DNA of 37,414 nt from Bacillota bacterium (GCA_023428265.1 JAEYYW010000034.1:1-37414); one strand, 5' to 3'. Counted from the stretch's first letter, positions 28,049 to 37,166 are shown. The notes: a model not told the origin generated them from the letters alone. Numbers and translations are program-made.

Positions 28049-28996
28049 TCAGCAGATCGCGCAGGCGATGGATCGCAGCATTTCGCGCCCTTCGCCGTCT
28101 GGCAGATCGGTGAGGATCTTCAGGCCTTTGCCCACTTCCTCCTCCAGCACCTGCCTGGTCTTGTCGATTGCCCCCAGGCTTCGCGCGGCATCCAACAACA
28201 CCGGGGCTTTGCCTTCCGGCATGCCGTCGCGGAAGAAGATATCCAGAGCCCGGCGAAAGTCTTCGTTGGCGGCGGCCAGCAGGATCGGCAGCGTCACGAT
28301 GCCGTCTGCCAGGTCGCGGCCGCTGGGCTTGCCGTCGGCTCCCTCCATGTCCAGAATGTCATCCCGGATCTGAAACGCCGCGCCCAGGCGCATCCCGAAC
28401 CGCCACAGAAGCATGATGGCCCGGTCATCCAATCCGCCGCTGCGGCCGCCGGCGGCGCAGGCGGCAGCGAAAAGAATGCCTGTTTTGCCCATGATGCGCT
28501 TCAGGTATTCCCGGTAGCCGGGCACTCTGCCGCGCCCGATATACTGCGCCACCTCACCCACGCACATCGCGCTGATTGCCTGCGCCATGCGCTTCAGCTC
28601 GTTGTTTGGCAGATCGGAGGAGGATATCAGCAGTACAGCCTTTGCCAGGATATAGTCACCGGCATAAATCGCCACATGGTTGCCCAGCGAGCCGTGCAGC
28701 GTCGGCATGCCTCTGCGGGTTTCCGCGCCGTCGATCACATCGTCATGCACCAGCGTTGCGGTGTGCAACGCTTCCAGCGCCGCTGCCACCGGCAGCGCCT
28801 TCCCACGCTCATATTGCCCCAGCTTGGCCGAGGCGATCACGAGAGCGGGTCTCAGGCGCTTGCCGCCGCCGGTCACCAGCTTTGCCGTCGAGGCTTGCAA
28901 AAACCCCGTGCCGGCAAATTCTCTTTCCAGGAGTGCTTCCAGTGCCTCCAGTTCGGCCCCCAGGCCGGGTATCCTGCTCCAGAAGGTGCTGCTCAT
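28049..28996 (-). CDS. Trans long-chain polyprenyl diphosphate synthase
   Basis: 315 residues. Condenses isopentenyl diphosphate with allylic diphosphates. The first Asp-rich motif is LVHDDVIDGAETRRG (D85, D86, D89), the second is FQIRDDILD, and GGGKRLRP (43-50) binds the pyrophosphate. The residue five before D85 is the small Ala80, and no bulky block is seen, which favours a long product (hepta- to octaprenyl) over a C15/C20 product. Such a chain would serve menaquinone or demethylmenaquinone, fitting the adjacent quinone-reducing NADH dehydrogenase. AAAGGAA lies about six bases before the ATG. A TATAAT on the minus strand (29026-29031) may give it a promoter of its own. Confidence 0.88.
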   Translation of the reverse strand: MSSTFWSRIPGLGAELEALEALLEREFAGTGFLQASTAKLVTGGGKRLRPALVIASAKLGQYERGKALPVAAALEALHTATLVHDDVIDGAETRRGMPTLHGSLGNHVAIYAGDYILAKAVLLISSSDLPNNELKRMAQAISAMCVGEVAQYIGRGRVPGYREYLKRIMGKTGILFAAACAAGGRSGGLDDRAIMLLWRFGMRLGAAFQIRDDILDMEGADGKPSGRDLADGIVTLPILLAAANEDFRRALDIFFRDGMPEGKAPVLLDAARSLGAIDKTRQVLEEEVGKGLKILTDLPDGEGREMLRSIACAIC

Positions 28997-29092
28997 ATGG
29001 TTCCTTTCCGTGATGAAGGTATCGGATTATACACATAAATTGTATAATAAAAACCGTCAAAAAGGAACATCACAACACCCTTTGCACTTTCT

Positions 29093-31003
29093 TTACTTCT
29101 TCTTCGGCAGGAAAAGCTTTGCTTTGCCGTTTTTCCAGAAGTATTCCCAAGCCCTGGTGCCCCAGGGGATGAGGTAGTAGTCCATCCCGAAGGCGCGGCC
29201 CGCGCCGGCCATCGTGGCGATGCCCGCAAAGCCCATCCACCAGCTGTCCAGATACAGGCCGGTGCTGGTCACAAACATACCCAGAAGGCCGATGGACGCC
29301 GCAGAGGCCACAAAGGTAAACGTGCCGGTGAGCAGCATCACGCCCACTATAATCTCGGCCAGCACAATGACGATCTGGAAGAACATCTCCCAGAAGTTGG
29401 TGCTCAGCACCCAGCCGTTCATCAGCCAGTGGATCAGGTCAAAGTTGCCGAACTTCAGCAGGTCAATCCGGGCGAAGATCTGGCTGGACACGGATTCGCC
29501 CTGCATGAGCTGCGTGGCGTTGCCCAGGAAGAACCGCACCACGGCCAGGTTGATGTCCACCAGCGTGTCCACACGCAGCTGCCCGGAGCTGGAGGCGGAG
29601 GTGACCACGTCATACCCGCGGGAGAACCCCTTGCCCAGATACTCCGCCAGCTTCGGGTCCTTAAACCAGCCCTGCAGCAATTTTTCCATGCCCTCATAAA
29701 TCCAGTAGGCGCCCAGGAACATGCGCAGCGGCACCAGCCACCAGGCCTGCACGCGCTTTGTGTAGTTCTTTTCCAGCCAGGACTGCTTCTGGCGGCGCTC
29801 CATCACTTCATCCCACAGATATTTGGCGGGCCCCCTGAGGCCCATGATCTCAAACAGATAGTGGGCGTTCACCAGATACTTCATCAGCAGCGAGATCCAG
29901 GAGGGCAGCCTCTTGCCCATGATGTCTGACACGGCAAAGAAATTGCCGATGCTCACCATGATGCCGTGGAACTTCACTTCCACTTTCTTCTGCTGCTTGC
30001 CGCGGATGTCGTTGAGGATGTTTTCCGCAGCGCCATCGGCGGTCTGGATCGCGTTTTCCACCATGGCCGGATAGGGCTTGCCCTTGCTGTCCATCAGGCC
30101 GCCGCAATCGCCCACGGCATAAACGCCGGGGTGCTCGGTGCGGCACTGCTCGTCCACCTTGAAGCGCCTGGCTCCGCCCACGCGCTCGCACTCGGCGCTG
30201 TTCACATCCACATTGCAGCACACGCCGGCGCACCAGATGATCGTGCGGGTCTCCAGATCGCCCTTGCTGGTCACGGCCAGGCCCGGCATCACGTTGCTGA
30301 TGGCGGTTTCGAGCATGATCTCCACGCCCAGCTTTTTCTCCATATAGCGGTGGGCCTTGGCGCTGGTCTTCTCATCCAGCACCGGCAGCACGCGCTTGAG
30401 CATGTCCAGCAGCACCAGGCGCACTTCCTTGCGGTCGATGCCGTGTTCCTCGCAAAGCTGCTTCACCCAGTGGCCCAGCTCGCCCACCATCTCCACCCCT
30501 GTGAAGCCGGCACCGGCCACCAGGAAGGTGAGCAGCTTCTTGCGCTCTTCCGCATCCTGCTCCACCTTTGCCTTTGCGAAGCACTGGCGGATGTGCTCGC
30601 GGATCTTGATGGCGTCATCCAGTGACCAAAGCGTGAAGGCATTCTCCTCCAGGCCGGGGATGCAATAAAACGCCGGAGAGCTGCCCACGGCCAGGATCAT
30701 GTAATCATAACCGTATTGGCCTTTGTCGCCGCTCAGCTTTTTGGCGTCAAAATCAAAGCCGTGGATGTTGTCGGTCACGACATTCACCCGCGTGTCTGCA
30801 AAAATCTCATCCAGCGGGATGCGCATGCATTCGTCATCCTGGCGGTTGCCCGCCACCTCATGAATCTCTGTCAGCAATGTGTGGTATGGGTTGCGGTCAA
30901 TGATGGTGATCTCAATGCCGTCGCGCTTGCCCTTTTTGTTCAAGTGCAGAGCGGCGGTTACACCCGCATAACCCGCGCCCAGGATGACAACTTTCTTTGC
31001 CAC
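29093..31003 (-). CDS. Type II NADH dehydrogenase with C-terminal DoxX-like membrane domain
   Basis: 636 residues. Residues 1-~400 are an NDH-2 flavoprotein: GAGYAG (9-14) for FAD, GAGFTG (164-169) for NADH, GVYAVGDCGG closing the FAD site and AIQTADGAAENI near the quinone pocket. NDH-2 transfers electrons from NADH to quinone without pumping. From ~435 a second part has several membrane helices (WLVPLRMFLGAYWIYEGMEK; FFQIVIVLAEIIVGVMLL; FVASAASIGLLGMFV), DoxX-like. The fusion and length match the Ndh2 type used in flavin-based extracellular electron transfer of Firmicutes. GTG start with AAGGAGG nine bases upstream. Upstream lie a Rex operator, an extended -10 and a CRP-like palindrome. Confidence 0.92.
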   Translation of the reverse strand: MAKKVVILGAGYAGVTAALHLNKKGKRDGIEITIIDRNPYHTLLTEIHEVAGNRQDDECMRIPLDEIFADTRVNVVTDNIHGFDFDAKKLSGDKGQYGYDYMILAVGSSPAFYCIPGLEENAFTLWSLDDAIKIREHIRQCFAKAKVEQDAEERKKLLTFLVAGAGFTGVEMVGELGHWVKQLCEEHGIDRKEVRLVLLDMLKRVLPVLDEKTSAKAHRYMEKKLGVEIMLETAISNVMPGLAVTSKGDLETRTIIWCAGVCCNVDVNSAECERVGGARRFKVDEQCRTEHPGVYAVGDCGGLMDSKGKPYPAMVENAIQTADGAAENILNDIRGKQQKKVEVKFHGIMVSIGNFFAVSDIMGKRLPSWISLLMKYLVNAHYLFEIMGLRGPAKYLWDEVMERRQKQSWLEKNYTKRVQAWWLVPLRMFLGAYWIYEGMEKLLQGWFKDPKLAEYLGKGFSRGYDVVTSASSSGQLRVDTLVDINLAVVRFFLGNATQLMQGESVSSQIFARIDLLKFGNFDLIHWLMNGWVLSTNFWEMFFQIVIVLAEIIVGVMLLTGTFTFVASAASIGLLGMFVTSTGLYLDSWWMGFAGIATMAGAGRAFGMDYYLIPWGTRAWEYFWKNGKAKLFLPKKK

Positions 31004-31019
31004 TGTCGCACGCCTCCTT

Positions 31020-31037
31020 TTGTTAATAAATTAACAA
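31020..31037. promoter_or_regulatory. Rex operator in the ndh2 leader
   Basis: TTGTTAA-TAAA-TTAACAA matches the clostridial Rex consensus TTGTTAA-N4-TTAACAA perfectly, and the symmetry extends two more pairs on each side. It lies right next to the Shine-Dalgarno sequence and just downstream of the predicted start site, a roadblock position. Rex releases DNA when NADH/NAD+ is high, so NADH would induce its own oxidation. Confidence 0.8.
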
Positions 31038-31051
31038 AATATTCCACATCT

Positions 31052-31060
31052 ATTATACCA
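31052..31060 (-). promoter_or_regulatory. Extended -10 promoter of ndh2
   Basis: On the minus strand TGGTATAAT (perfect TATAAT at 31052-31057) forms an extended -10. The -35 position (31075-31080) reads CATAAT and is poor, so an activator may be needed. Predicted start near 31045. Confidence 0.6.
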
Positions 31061-31078
31061 GAGCACTACAGCCTATTA

Positions 31079-31094
31079 TGTGCATTTTAGCACA
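31079..31094. promoter_or_regulatory. CRP/FNR-family-like palindrome upstream of ndh2
   Basis: TGTGC-N6-GCACA is a perfect palindrome of CRP/FNR spacing (consensus TGTGA-N6-TCACA). Its centre (31086.5) is 41.5 bp upstream of the start predicted at 31045, the classical class II activator position. Confidence 0.4.
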
Positions 31095-31402
31095 CAACGC
31101 AACTTCCGTGCCACGGCGGAACATCAAAACAACCCACCCAATTTATGGCAACTTATTTTGAGTTACTAGGCAGTTTAGCACGAATATTGTCGATTATCAA
31201 CGGATATTACTGGCGATTTGCACCTGTTTTTGCTCCATATTTGGGATTCTTTGTCAATTACTTCGGTTGTATTCCCCATTCGATCATACTGATGGGTCAA
31301 GATAAATGTGTTGCTGGTCTTTGCCGGAAGCAGATTGCTTCTGCTGTTTTTATATGCCTATATGGTATGGTCTCCATCCACAAACATTGAATATATTGTG
31401 AT
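31095..31402. other. AT-rich intergenic region without a supported gene
   Basis: An open frame of 81 codons on the plus strand (31145-31390) has no ribosome binding site and no recognisable protein features, so it is not called. No hairpin terminator or promoter could be supported. The composition is close to that of the AT-rich islet that follows. Confidence 0.4.
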
Positions 31403-31972
31403 TTAGTTCAAAGGTGTCTTCTGCTTTCCTTTCCGCAGCTGCCTTCTGAATGCTTTGACTTGGCGAGCAGCTTGTTTGATAAATCGGGCCCTGCCCCTCC
31501 ACAGATACCACAAGCAGCCGCAGCCTGTCAGGAAGAACGCCGATCCCAAGAATATCCCAATCGTTTGATTGGTCTTGCGTCTGGCCTGCGAGCCTTCCAG
31601 GCTCATGTAACACTTTCCGACTTTTGAAATGGCTAAAACAGAAGCTTCGTCCTTATCGTCCACGATCAGCTCCAGTTCATCGCCGTCGGAAACTTCAGAG
31701 AGAAAGGCCTCCTTCTGAAAGGCCAACAATACAATGGAGTCAATGGTATAGGTGATTCCGTTGGTCAACATGATATAGCCTGTTCTGATACTCCCAGTTT
31801 TCTCATGATAGTTTTCAAACTGACCATTGATATGTTTCATGTGTTTGGTTGAAATGGGGTGCAGGTATAGAATAGAGATAACGATAAAAAACAAGCCCAT
31901 CGAAAACGCAACCCAGCTCACAGCAAGCTTGGCCTTGCGACTGTATTCTCCTTGATCTGTGGCTCTTTTCAT
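31403..31972 (-). CDS. Membrane protein of unknown function (AT-rich islet, gene 2)
   Basis: 189 residues. A short basic N terminus, one membrane helix at about 16-37, a ~95-residue mixed domain (with GYIMLTNGITYTIDSIVLLAF and SDGDELELIVDDKD), a second helix at about 136-159 and a strongly basic C-terminal tail (RRQLRKGKQKTPLN). The middle domain probably faces outside. I do not recognise the family. It begins 14 bp after the upstream gene stops, so both form one operon. Base composition and codon use are richer in A/T than in the neighbouring genes. The ribosome binding site (GAAG) is weak, so coupling to the gene upstream is likely. Confidence 0.6.
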   Translation of the reverse strand: MKRATDQGEYSRKAKLAVSWVAFSMGLFFIVISILYLHPISTKHMKHINGQFENYHEKTGSIRTGYIMLTNGITYTIDSIVLLAFQKEAFLSEVSDGDELELIVDDKDEASVLAISKVGKCYMSLEGSQARRKTNQTIGIFLGSAFFLTGCGCLWYLWRGRARFIKQAARQVKAFRRQLRKGKQKTPLN

Positions 31973-31986
31973 CGATTCTTCGGAGT

Positions 31987-32622
31987 CTAGCGAAGGGTAT
32001 ACTGGTTTCCATTCACAAACACTGAATAATCAGGGTCATTCGCGTTCGTAAATGAATAGTAGCATATTTGTCGAAACCCATTGTATATCCGATATTCGAA
32101 CAGCTCAAAAAGCGAGTCGTTGCTATCCGATATGCTCTCTATTCTGATCTTATCTACGTTTAGCTTAGGATCATCAAATTTTGCGTACACCACACAGACA
32201 AAGGTCAAAGGGCTATTAGGTATGCGCTTTGATACCAGAACAAATCCGGGCAGATCATTTCTCATGGAATCAAGGGTCTTCACATAAGGGCTATTAATTT
32301 TATAACCATCGCTGTCTTTCACAAGTACGTCAATACAGTTGCTGTCATTCTCATAATATACTACCACCGATCCATTGTCATATGGAATTGTATTGATCAA
32401 TTTTGCTCCAAAATGCGAATAATAGAACGATTCCTTTGGGCCTGCGAACCTGAAAAACATGTTCTCTATTGGGAAGACCCAGACCAAGCAAACAACTACA
32501 GTCACTATCAACAAGATTACCTTATGCGCAGCGCCCTGCTTTTTCTTGAAGATGACTAGATATATGATAACAGCTGTTAAGATACAGACAAGTGTTAGTA
32601 AAACCCTGGTTATGCTATACAT
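31987..32622 (-). CDS. Membrane protein of unknown function (AT-rich islet, gene 1)
   Basis: 211 residues. Two membrane helices at about 7-25 and 35-55 are followed by a ~155-residue soluble domain, predicted outside, with many Asp/Asn/Ser/Tyr (SVVVYYENDSNCIDVLVKDSDG written in part as VVVYYENDSN). I do not recognise the family. AGGAGGT lies seven bases before the ATG. Codon use is clearly more AT-rich than in the flanking genes (many ATA, TTT, AAA, AGA-type codons), a sign of recent acquisition or relaxed selection. First gene of a two-gene unit. The pair lies between the Rex-controlled ndh2 and the ABC exporter. Confidence 0.6.
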   Translation of the reverse strand: MYSITRVLLTLVCILTAVIIYLVIFKKKQGAAHKVILLIVTVVVCLVWVFPIENMFFRFAGPKESFYYSHFGAKLINTIPYDNGSVVVYYENDSNCIDVLVKDSDGYKINSPYVKTLDSMRNDLPGFVLVSKRIPNSPLTFVCVVYAKFDDPKLNVDKIRIESISDSNDSLFELFEYRIYNGFRQICYYSFTNANDPDYSVFVNGNQYTLR

Positions 32623-32795
32623 TTACAACACCTCCTGTGTATCCCAGTTCAAAACATATCATTTGCTAGTCTACTTATAATCGTTCGTAATCCTGCTATT
32701 ACTTCACTTCAATAATAGTATATCGTTCTTCTGGAAGCATCAATCCAAAAAATACACAATTCAGCCCTCTCTTCCGTCATTTCAACCCCCAACCC

Positions 32796-32825
32796 TTCAC
32801 CCATTACCTCCCCTTATGTTAAAAT
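32796..32825 (+). promoter_or_regulatory. Promoter of the ABC exporter operon
   Basis: TTCACC (32796-32801) and TAAAAT (32820-32825) with an 18-bp spacer, 35 bp before the ATG at 32861. The remaining bases of this 238-bp gap are AT-rich, with no gene seen. Confidence 0.4.
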
Positions 32826-32860
32826 AGTGCCATTGCAATTATAGTATATAGGAGGCATCC

Positions 32861-33570
<710 letters not shown>

Positions 33571-33574
<4 letters not shown>

Positions 33575-35178
33575 GCCCTCTGCTGTATCTGATCCGCCGC
33601 ACGCTGGCCAACATCATCAAGGGCCTGTTTAAAAAGCCGGCCCTGCTGATTCTGTATATCCTGATCGCGCTTGCATCGGTGGGCATGATCGTGTTTGTGT
33701 TTCTGATGCCCTCCACGTTGGTGCACAATGCCGATCCGTCGCTGTTTCGCATGATCATGACGGCGCTGGCCGTAGTGATTTTCTATCTGTCTTTCAAGCA
33801 GGGCATCGAAAAGGGCGGCAGCTTCTTCCGCTCGTCCGATGTGGCGTTGGTGTTCACCGGCCCCTTTCGCTCCAATGACGTGCTGCTCTATGGCTTCATC
33901 CGCCAGCTGGGCGGCATGGTGCTGGCAATGTTTGTGGCGATATACCAGATCCCAAACCTGAAAAACAACTTCGCCCTGCAGCCCTACGGCATTTTTGTGC
34001 TGATGCTGGCTGTGGCGCTGTTTGCGCTTTCCTATCCGATTTTGGGCATGGTGCTCTATGCCTTCACCAGCAAAACCAGAGCCCGCCGCCGCGCTGCCAA
34101 CACCGTGTTGAACCTGTCTGTGCTGGCGCTGCTGCTGCTGTTCCTTTATCAACTCACGCAGTCCAAAGACCTTTACCAGGCTGCCGCCGCCACGCTGGAC
34201 GGTGACTGGATGTTCTGGGTGCCGGTGATCGGTTGGATGCGCGCCATTGCTTCAGCCGCCATTGACGGCATCGGCTGGCAGTTTTTCGTGGGCACCGGTT
34301 TGATGGTGGCGATGATTGCCGCCTTCGTGGTGATCCTATACCGGCTGAACCTGGATTACTATGAGGAAGTGCTGGAAGCCACCGAATACAAGGAAGCCGC
34401 CCTGGCCGCAAAGAAAGAGGGCAAGGGCATGCAGTTCAACGACAAAGCCCGCCGCAAGGTCCGGCACGGTCTTTTCGGGCAGGGTGCGCGGGCGCTGTTT
34501 GGCAAAAACATCCTGGAGCTGCGCAAGTCATCATTCCTGTTGTTCTTTGACCGCACGTCCGTCATCGTGATCATCGCGGCGCTGGCATTCAACTTCATTA
34601 TGCCCGGCGAACTGACCTCCCGCATGGTCATGGTGCTCATCTTTGCGGTCTATATGCTGTTTCTGTTCCAGATGCAGGGCCGTTGGCCGCTGGAGCTGAA
34701 CCGGCCGTTCATCTATACGATGCCGGCCAGGCCCAGCCGGAAGCTCTTCTGGGCCACAATGAGCGACCACCTCAAGAACCTGATCGACGGCATAGCGTTG
34801 TTTGCGATCGCCGGCGGAATGCTGGGCACCTCCCCTCAATATGGCGGCGTGCCGGTGCTCACGGTGCTGGCCTGCATCTTCTGCTATGTGGCGCTTGGTG
34901 CGGTGTTTATTTACTCCGATGTGCTTTCGCGCAGGCTGTTTGGCGGCGTCCACAGCAAGCCGCTGGCATTCTTCCTGAAGCTGTTCTTCACAATTTTCGT
35001 GATCTCGCCGGGCATCGGCCTGATGATCGCCGTGCCGTTGCTGATGCCGGAGGCCGCGGCCCCCGCCACCAAGGAGCTTTTCTCCGTGCTGGGCTTCGGG
35101 CTTTGGGCGTCTGCTGCTGCCGGCATCTCGTTTGCGGTGTCGTCGGGCATCTTCAAAAATCTGGAGGCGGGTGCGTAA
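33571..35178 (+). CDS. ABC exporter permease (putative ABC exporter family)
   Basis: 535 residues with about ten to twelve membrane helices in two groups (~20-240 and ~320-525), separated by a basic cytoplasmic loop (~270-320, EYKEAALAAKKEGKGMQFNDKARRK in part: ALAAKKEGKGMQF). Topology and the segment FYLSFKQGIEKGGSFFRSSDVALVFTGPFR (in part: EKGGSFFRSSDVALVFTGPF) fit the putative ABC exporter family (PF16962). The open frame extends upstream within the ATPase gene, but the ATG at 33571, in the ATGA overlap and after GGGGAGGCG, is the logical start. Forms a complex with the ATPase before it. Confidence 0.85.
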
Positions 35179-35235
35179 CGGTTGCAGACTGGGGAGAAAG
35201 AGTGAAGTTTTCCGCTCCAGTCCGACCCAATAGGG

Positions 35236-35466
35236 CACTCACCCCCCAACCCCCTCTTCCATCTAGCTCCTCTCCCGTCAACTCACCCCTTACCCCTCCC
35301 CCATCACTGGGGGAGGAGTATTTTAGTTTAGGGGCTTCGCCCCTATTACCCCAAGCTTAGCCAGGCCAATCGTTTCTATTTGGTTTGGGGGATTGGGGGC
35401 GGCAGCCCCCCGTACAAAAGGCTCCCCCTCGCCCAGTGATGGAAGAGGGGGCAGGGGGAGAGGGTT
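35236..35466. repeat. MITE-like inverted-repeat element after the ABC exporter
   Basis: No gene is supported between 35179 and 35537. CCCCCTCTTCCATC (35250-35263) is perfectly complementary to GATGGAAGAGGGGG (35438-35451), and weaker pairing continues outward. Inside are CCTCCCCC-N6-GGGGGAGG (35295-35316, followed by AGTATTTTAG), AGGGGC-TTC-GCCCCT (~35330-35344) and GGGGGC-GGCA-GCCCCC (35395-35410). The left arm shares the CTCACCCCCCAACCCCCTC core with the repeats near 19530 and 37043. Confidence 0.55.
35295..35324 (+). terminator. Possible terminator of the ABC exporter operon
   Basis: Perfect 8-bp stem CCTCCCCC (35295-35302) and GGGGGAGG (35309-35316), loop of six, followed by AGTATTTT. 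The T-run is short and displaced. Confidence 0.4.
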
Positions 35467-35501
35467 TTCGTTCATTCCCCTGTATTTCCATTACCGGATT
35501 A

Positions 35502-35510
35502 TGCTAGAAT
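35502..35510 (+). promoter_or_regulatory. Extended -10 promoter of araA
   Basis: TGCTAGAAT is an extended -10 (TAGAAT at 35505-35510) 27 bp before the araA ATG. No good -35 is seen, and no AraR-like operator could be recognised. Confidence 0.4.
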
Positions 35511-35537
35511 ATCATCTAGGAAAGGTGGTATGCACAA

Positions 35538-37007
35538 ATGAAATATGAATTTTGGTTTGTTACCGGCAGCCAGCATCTGTATGGCCCCGAAACGCTCAAC
35601 CAGGTCAATGCTGACAGCCGCGAAATTGCCGCGGCGCTGGACTCCTGCGGCCAGGTGCCCGGCACGGTGGTGTTCAAGCCCGTCGTGACCACACCCGAGG
35701 AAATCCTGGAGATCTGCCGCCAGGCCAGCGCTTCGCCTGCCTGCGCCGGTGTGATCACCTGGATGCACACGTTCTCACCGTCCAAGATGTGGATCGCCGG
35801 CCTGCTGGCGCTCACAAAGCCCATCCTGCACCTGAACACGCAGTTTAACCGTGACATCCCGTGGGAAACCATCGATATGGACTTCATGAACCTGAACCAG
35901 TCCGCCCATGGCGACCGGGAGCATGGGTTCATCCACGCCCGGCTGCGCACCCGCCGCAAGGTGGTGTCTGGCTATTGGAAAGACGCTGAGACCCAGCGCC
36001 GCATCGGGGCCTGGGCCCGCAGCGCCGTGGGCGCGATGGAGAGCCGCAGCCTCAAGATCGCCCGCTTCGGCGACAACATGCGCGAAGTGGCCGTGACCGA
36101 GGGTGACAAGGTGGAGGCGCAGGCCCGTCTGGGCTGGAGCGTCAACGGCTATGGCGTCACAGAGCTTGTGGAGGCCGTGAACGCCGTCAGCGCCGCCGAT
36201 GTGGAAGCCAAGATGGAAGAATATGCATCTGCCTATGACCTGGACACCGGCAATCTGGACGCGGTGAAGATGCAGGCCCGCATTGAGGCTGGCATGCAGG
36301 CGTTTCTGTCGGCGGGCTCCTTCGGCGGCTTCACGACCACATTTGAAAACCTGGCCGGCCTGCAGCAGCTGCCCGGCCTCGCTGTGCAAAACCTGATGGC
36401 CAAGGGCTATGGCTTCGGCGCCGAGGGCGACTGGAAAATGGCCGGCCTGCTCAATGTGATGAAGCGCATGGCCGCGGGCCTGCCCGGCGGCACCTCCTTC
36501 ATGGAGGATTATACCTATCATCTGGAGCCCGGAAACGAACTGGTGCTGGGCGCCCACATGCTGGAGGTTTGCCCCAGCATCGCCGCCTCCCGCCCCCGCA
36601 TCGCGGTGCACAAGCTGGGCATCGGCAACCGGGCAGACCCCGCCCGCCTGGTGTTTGACGGCCAGGCTGGCCCCGCCATTCTGGTCACGCTCATTGACAT
36701 GGGCGACCGGTTCCGCATGATTGTGCACGATGTGCAGGCCGTCACGCCGCCCCGCGCCATGCCGAAGCTGCCGGTGGCCCGCGTGATGTGGAAGCTCACA
36801 CCCAGTCTCACGAGCGGCTCCGAGGCGTGGATCCTGGCCGGCGGCGCCCATCACTCGATCATGAGCTATGGCCTGACCATCGAGCACATGCGTGACTTCG
36901 CAGAGATTCTTGGCCTGGAGCTGATCCACATCAATGCCAAAACCGATGTGGCTGAGCTTTCAGACAAGCTGAAGGTCAATGATGTGGTGTGGAGGATGAT
37001 GAGGTAG
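35538..37007 (+). CDS. araA: L-arabinose isomerase
   Basis: 489 residues, standard length (about 490-500). Converts L-arabinose to L-ribulose, the first step of arabinose use. Catalytic and metal-binding residues are visible: E296 in GFGAEGDWK, E323 in FMEDYTYHLE, H340 in LGAHMLEVCP and H438/H439 in GGAHHSIMS (E. coli E306, E333, H350, H450). The N-terminal FWFVTGSQHLYG is diagnostic. AAGGTGG lies about ten bases before the ATG. It stands alone: araB, araD and transporters are not in the window, so ribulokinase and epimerase must lie elsewhere. A strong terminator follows. The next gene is a padR. Confidence 0.97.
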   Translation: MKYEFWFVTGSQHLYGPETLNQVNADSREIAAALDSCGQVPGTVVFKPVVTTPEEILEICRQASASPACAGVITWMHTFSPSKMWIAGLLALTKPILHLNTQFNRDIPWETIDMDFMNLNQSAHGDREHGFIHARLRTRRKVVSGYWKDAETQRRIGAWARSAVGAMESRSLKIARFGDNMREVAVTEGDKVEAQARLGWSVNGYGVTELVEAVNAVSAADVEAKMEEYASAYDLDTGNLDAVKMQARIEAGMQAFLSAGSFGGFTTTFENLAGLQQLPGLAVQNLMAKGYGFGAEGDWKMAGLLNVMKRMAAGLPGGTSFMEDYTYHLEPGNELVLGAHMLEVCPSIAASRPRIAVHKLGIGNRADPARLVFDGQAGPAILVTLIDMGDRFRMIVHDVQAVTPPRAMPKLPVARVMWKLTPSLTSGSEAWILAGGAHHSIMSYGLTIEHMRDFAEILGLELIHINAKTDVAELSDKLKVNDVVWRMMR

Positions 37008-37040
37008 GGCCTCGCCTCCCCGGCTCAACCATCAAATATG

Positions 37041-37163
37041 GCACTCACCCCCCCGGCCCCCTCTCCCACACATGTGCGAGAGGGGGAGTTTTTTTCAAGC
37101 AAATTTCTTAACTCTTCCCCCTCTCGCGCTTGCGGGAGAGGGGGGGCTAGGGGGGGTGAGTGC
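37041..37163. repeat. Inverted-repeat element after araA
   Basis: The left arm (37041-37067, GCACTCACCCCCCC...CTCTCCC) and the right arm (37134-37163, GGGAGAGGGGG...GTGAGTGC) are nearly complementary over about 27-30 bp. Same family as the elements near 19530 and 35240. No gene lies in 37008-37380. Confidence 0.65.
37057..37095 (+). terminator. Intrinsic terminator of araA inside the repeat element
   Basis: CCCCCTCTC (37057-37065) pairs with GAGAGGGGG (37078-37086); CACATGTG in between is itself self-complementary. AG and seven T residues (37089-37095) follow. It lies 50 bp after the araA stop. Confidence 0.8.
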
Positions 37164-37166
37164 TTT

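Noticed and set aside
31145..31390. An 81-codon plus-strand frame in the AT-rich gap
   Set aside because: No ribosome binding site, no recognisable domain, and the length is expected by chance in AT-rich DNA of this size.
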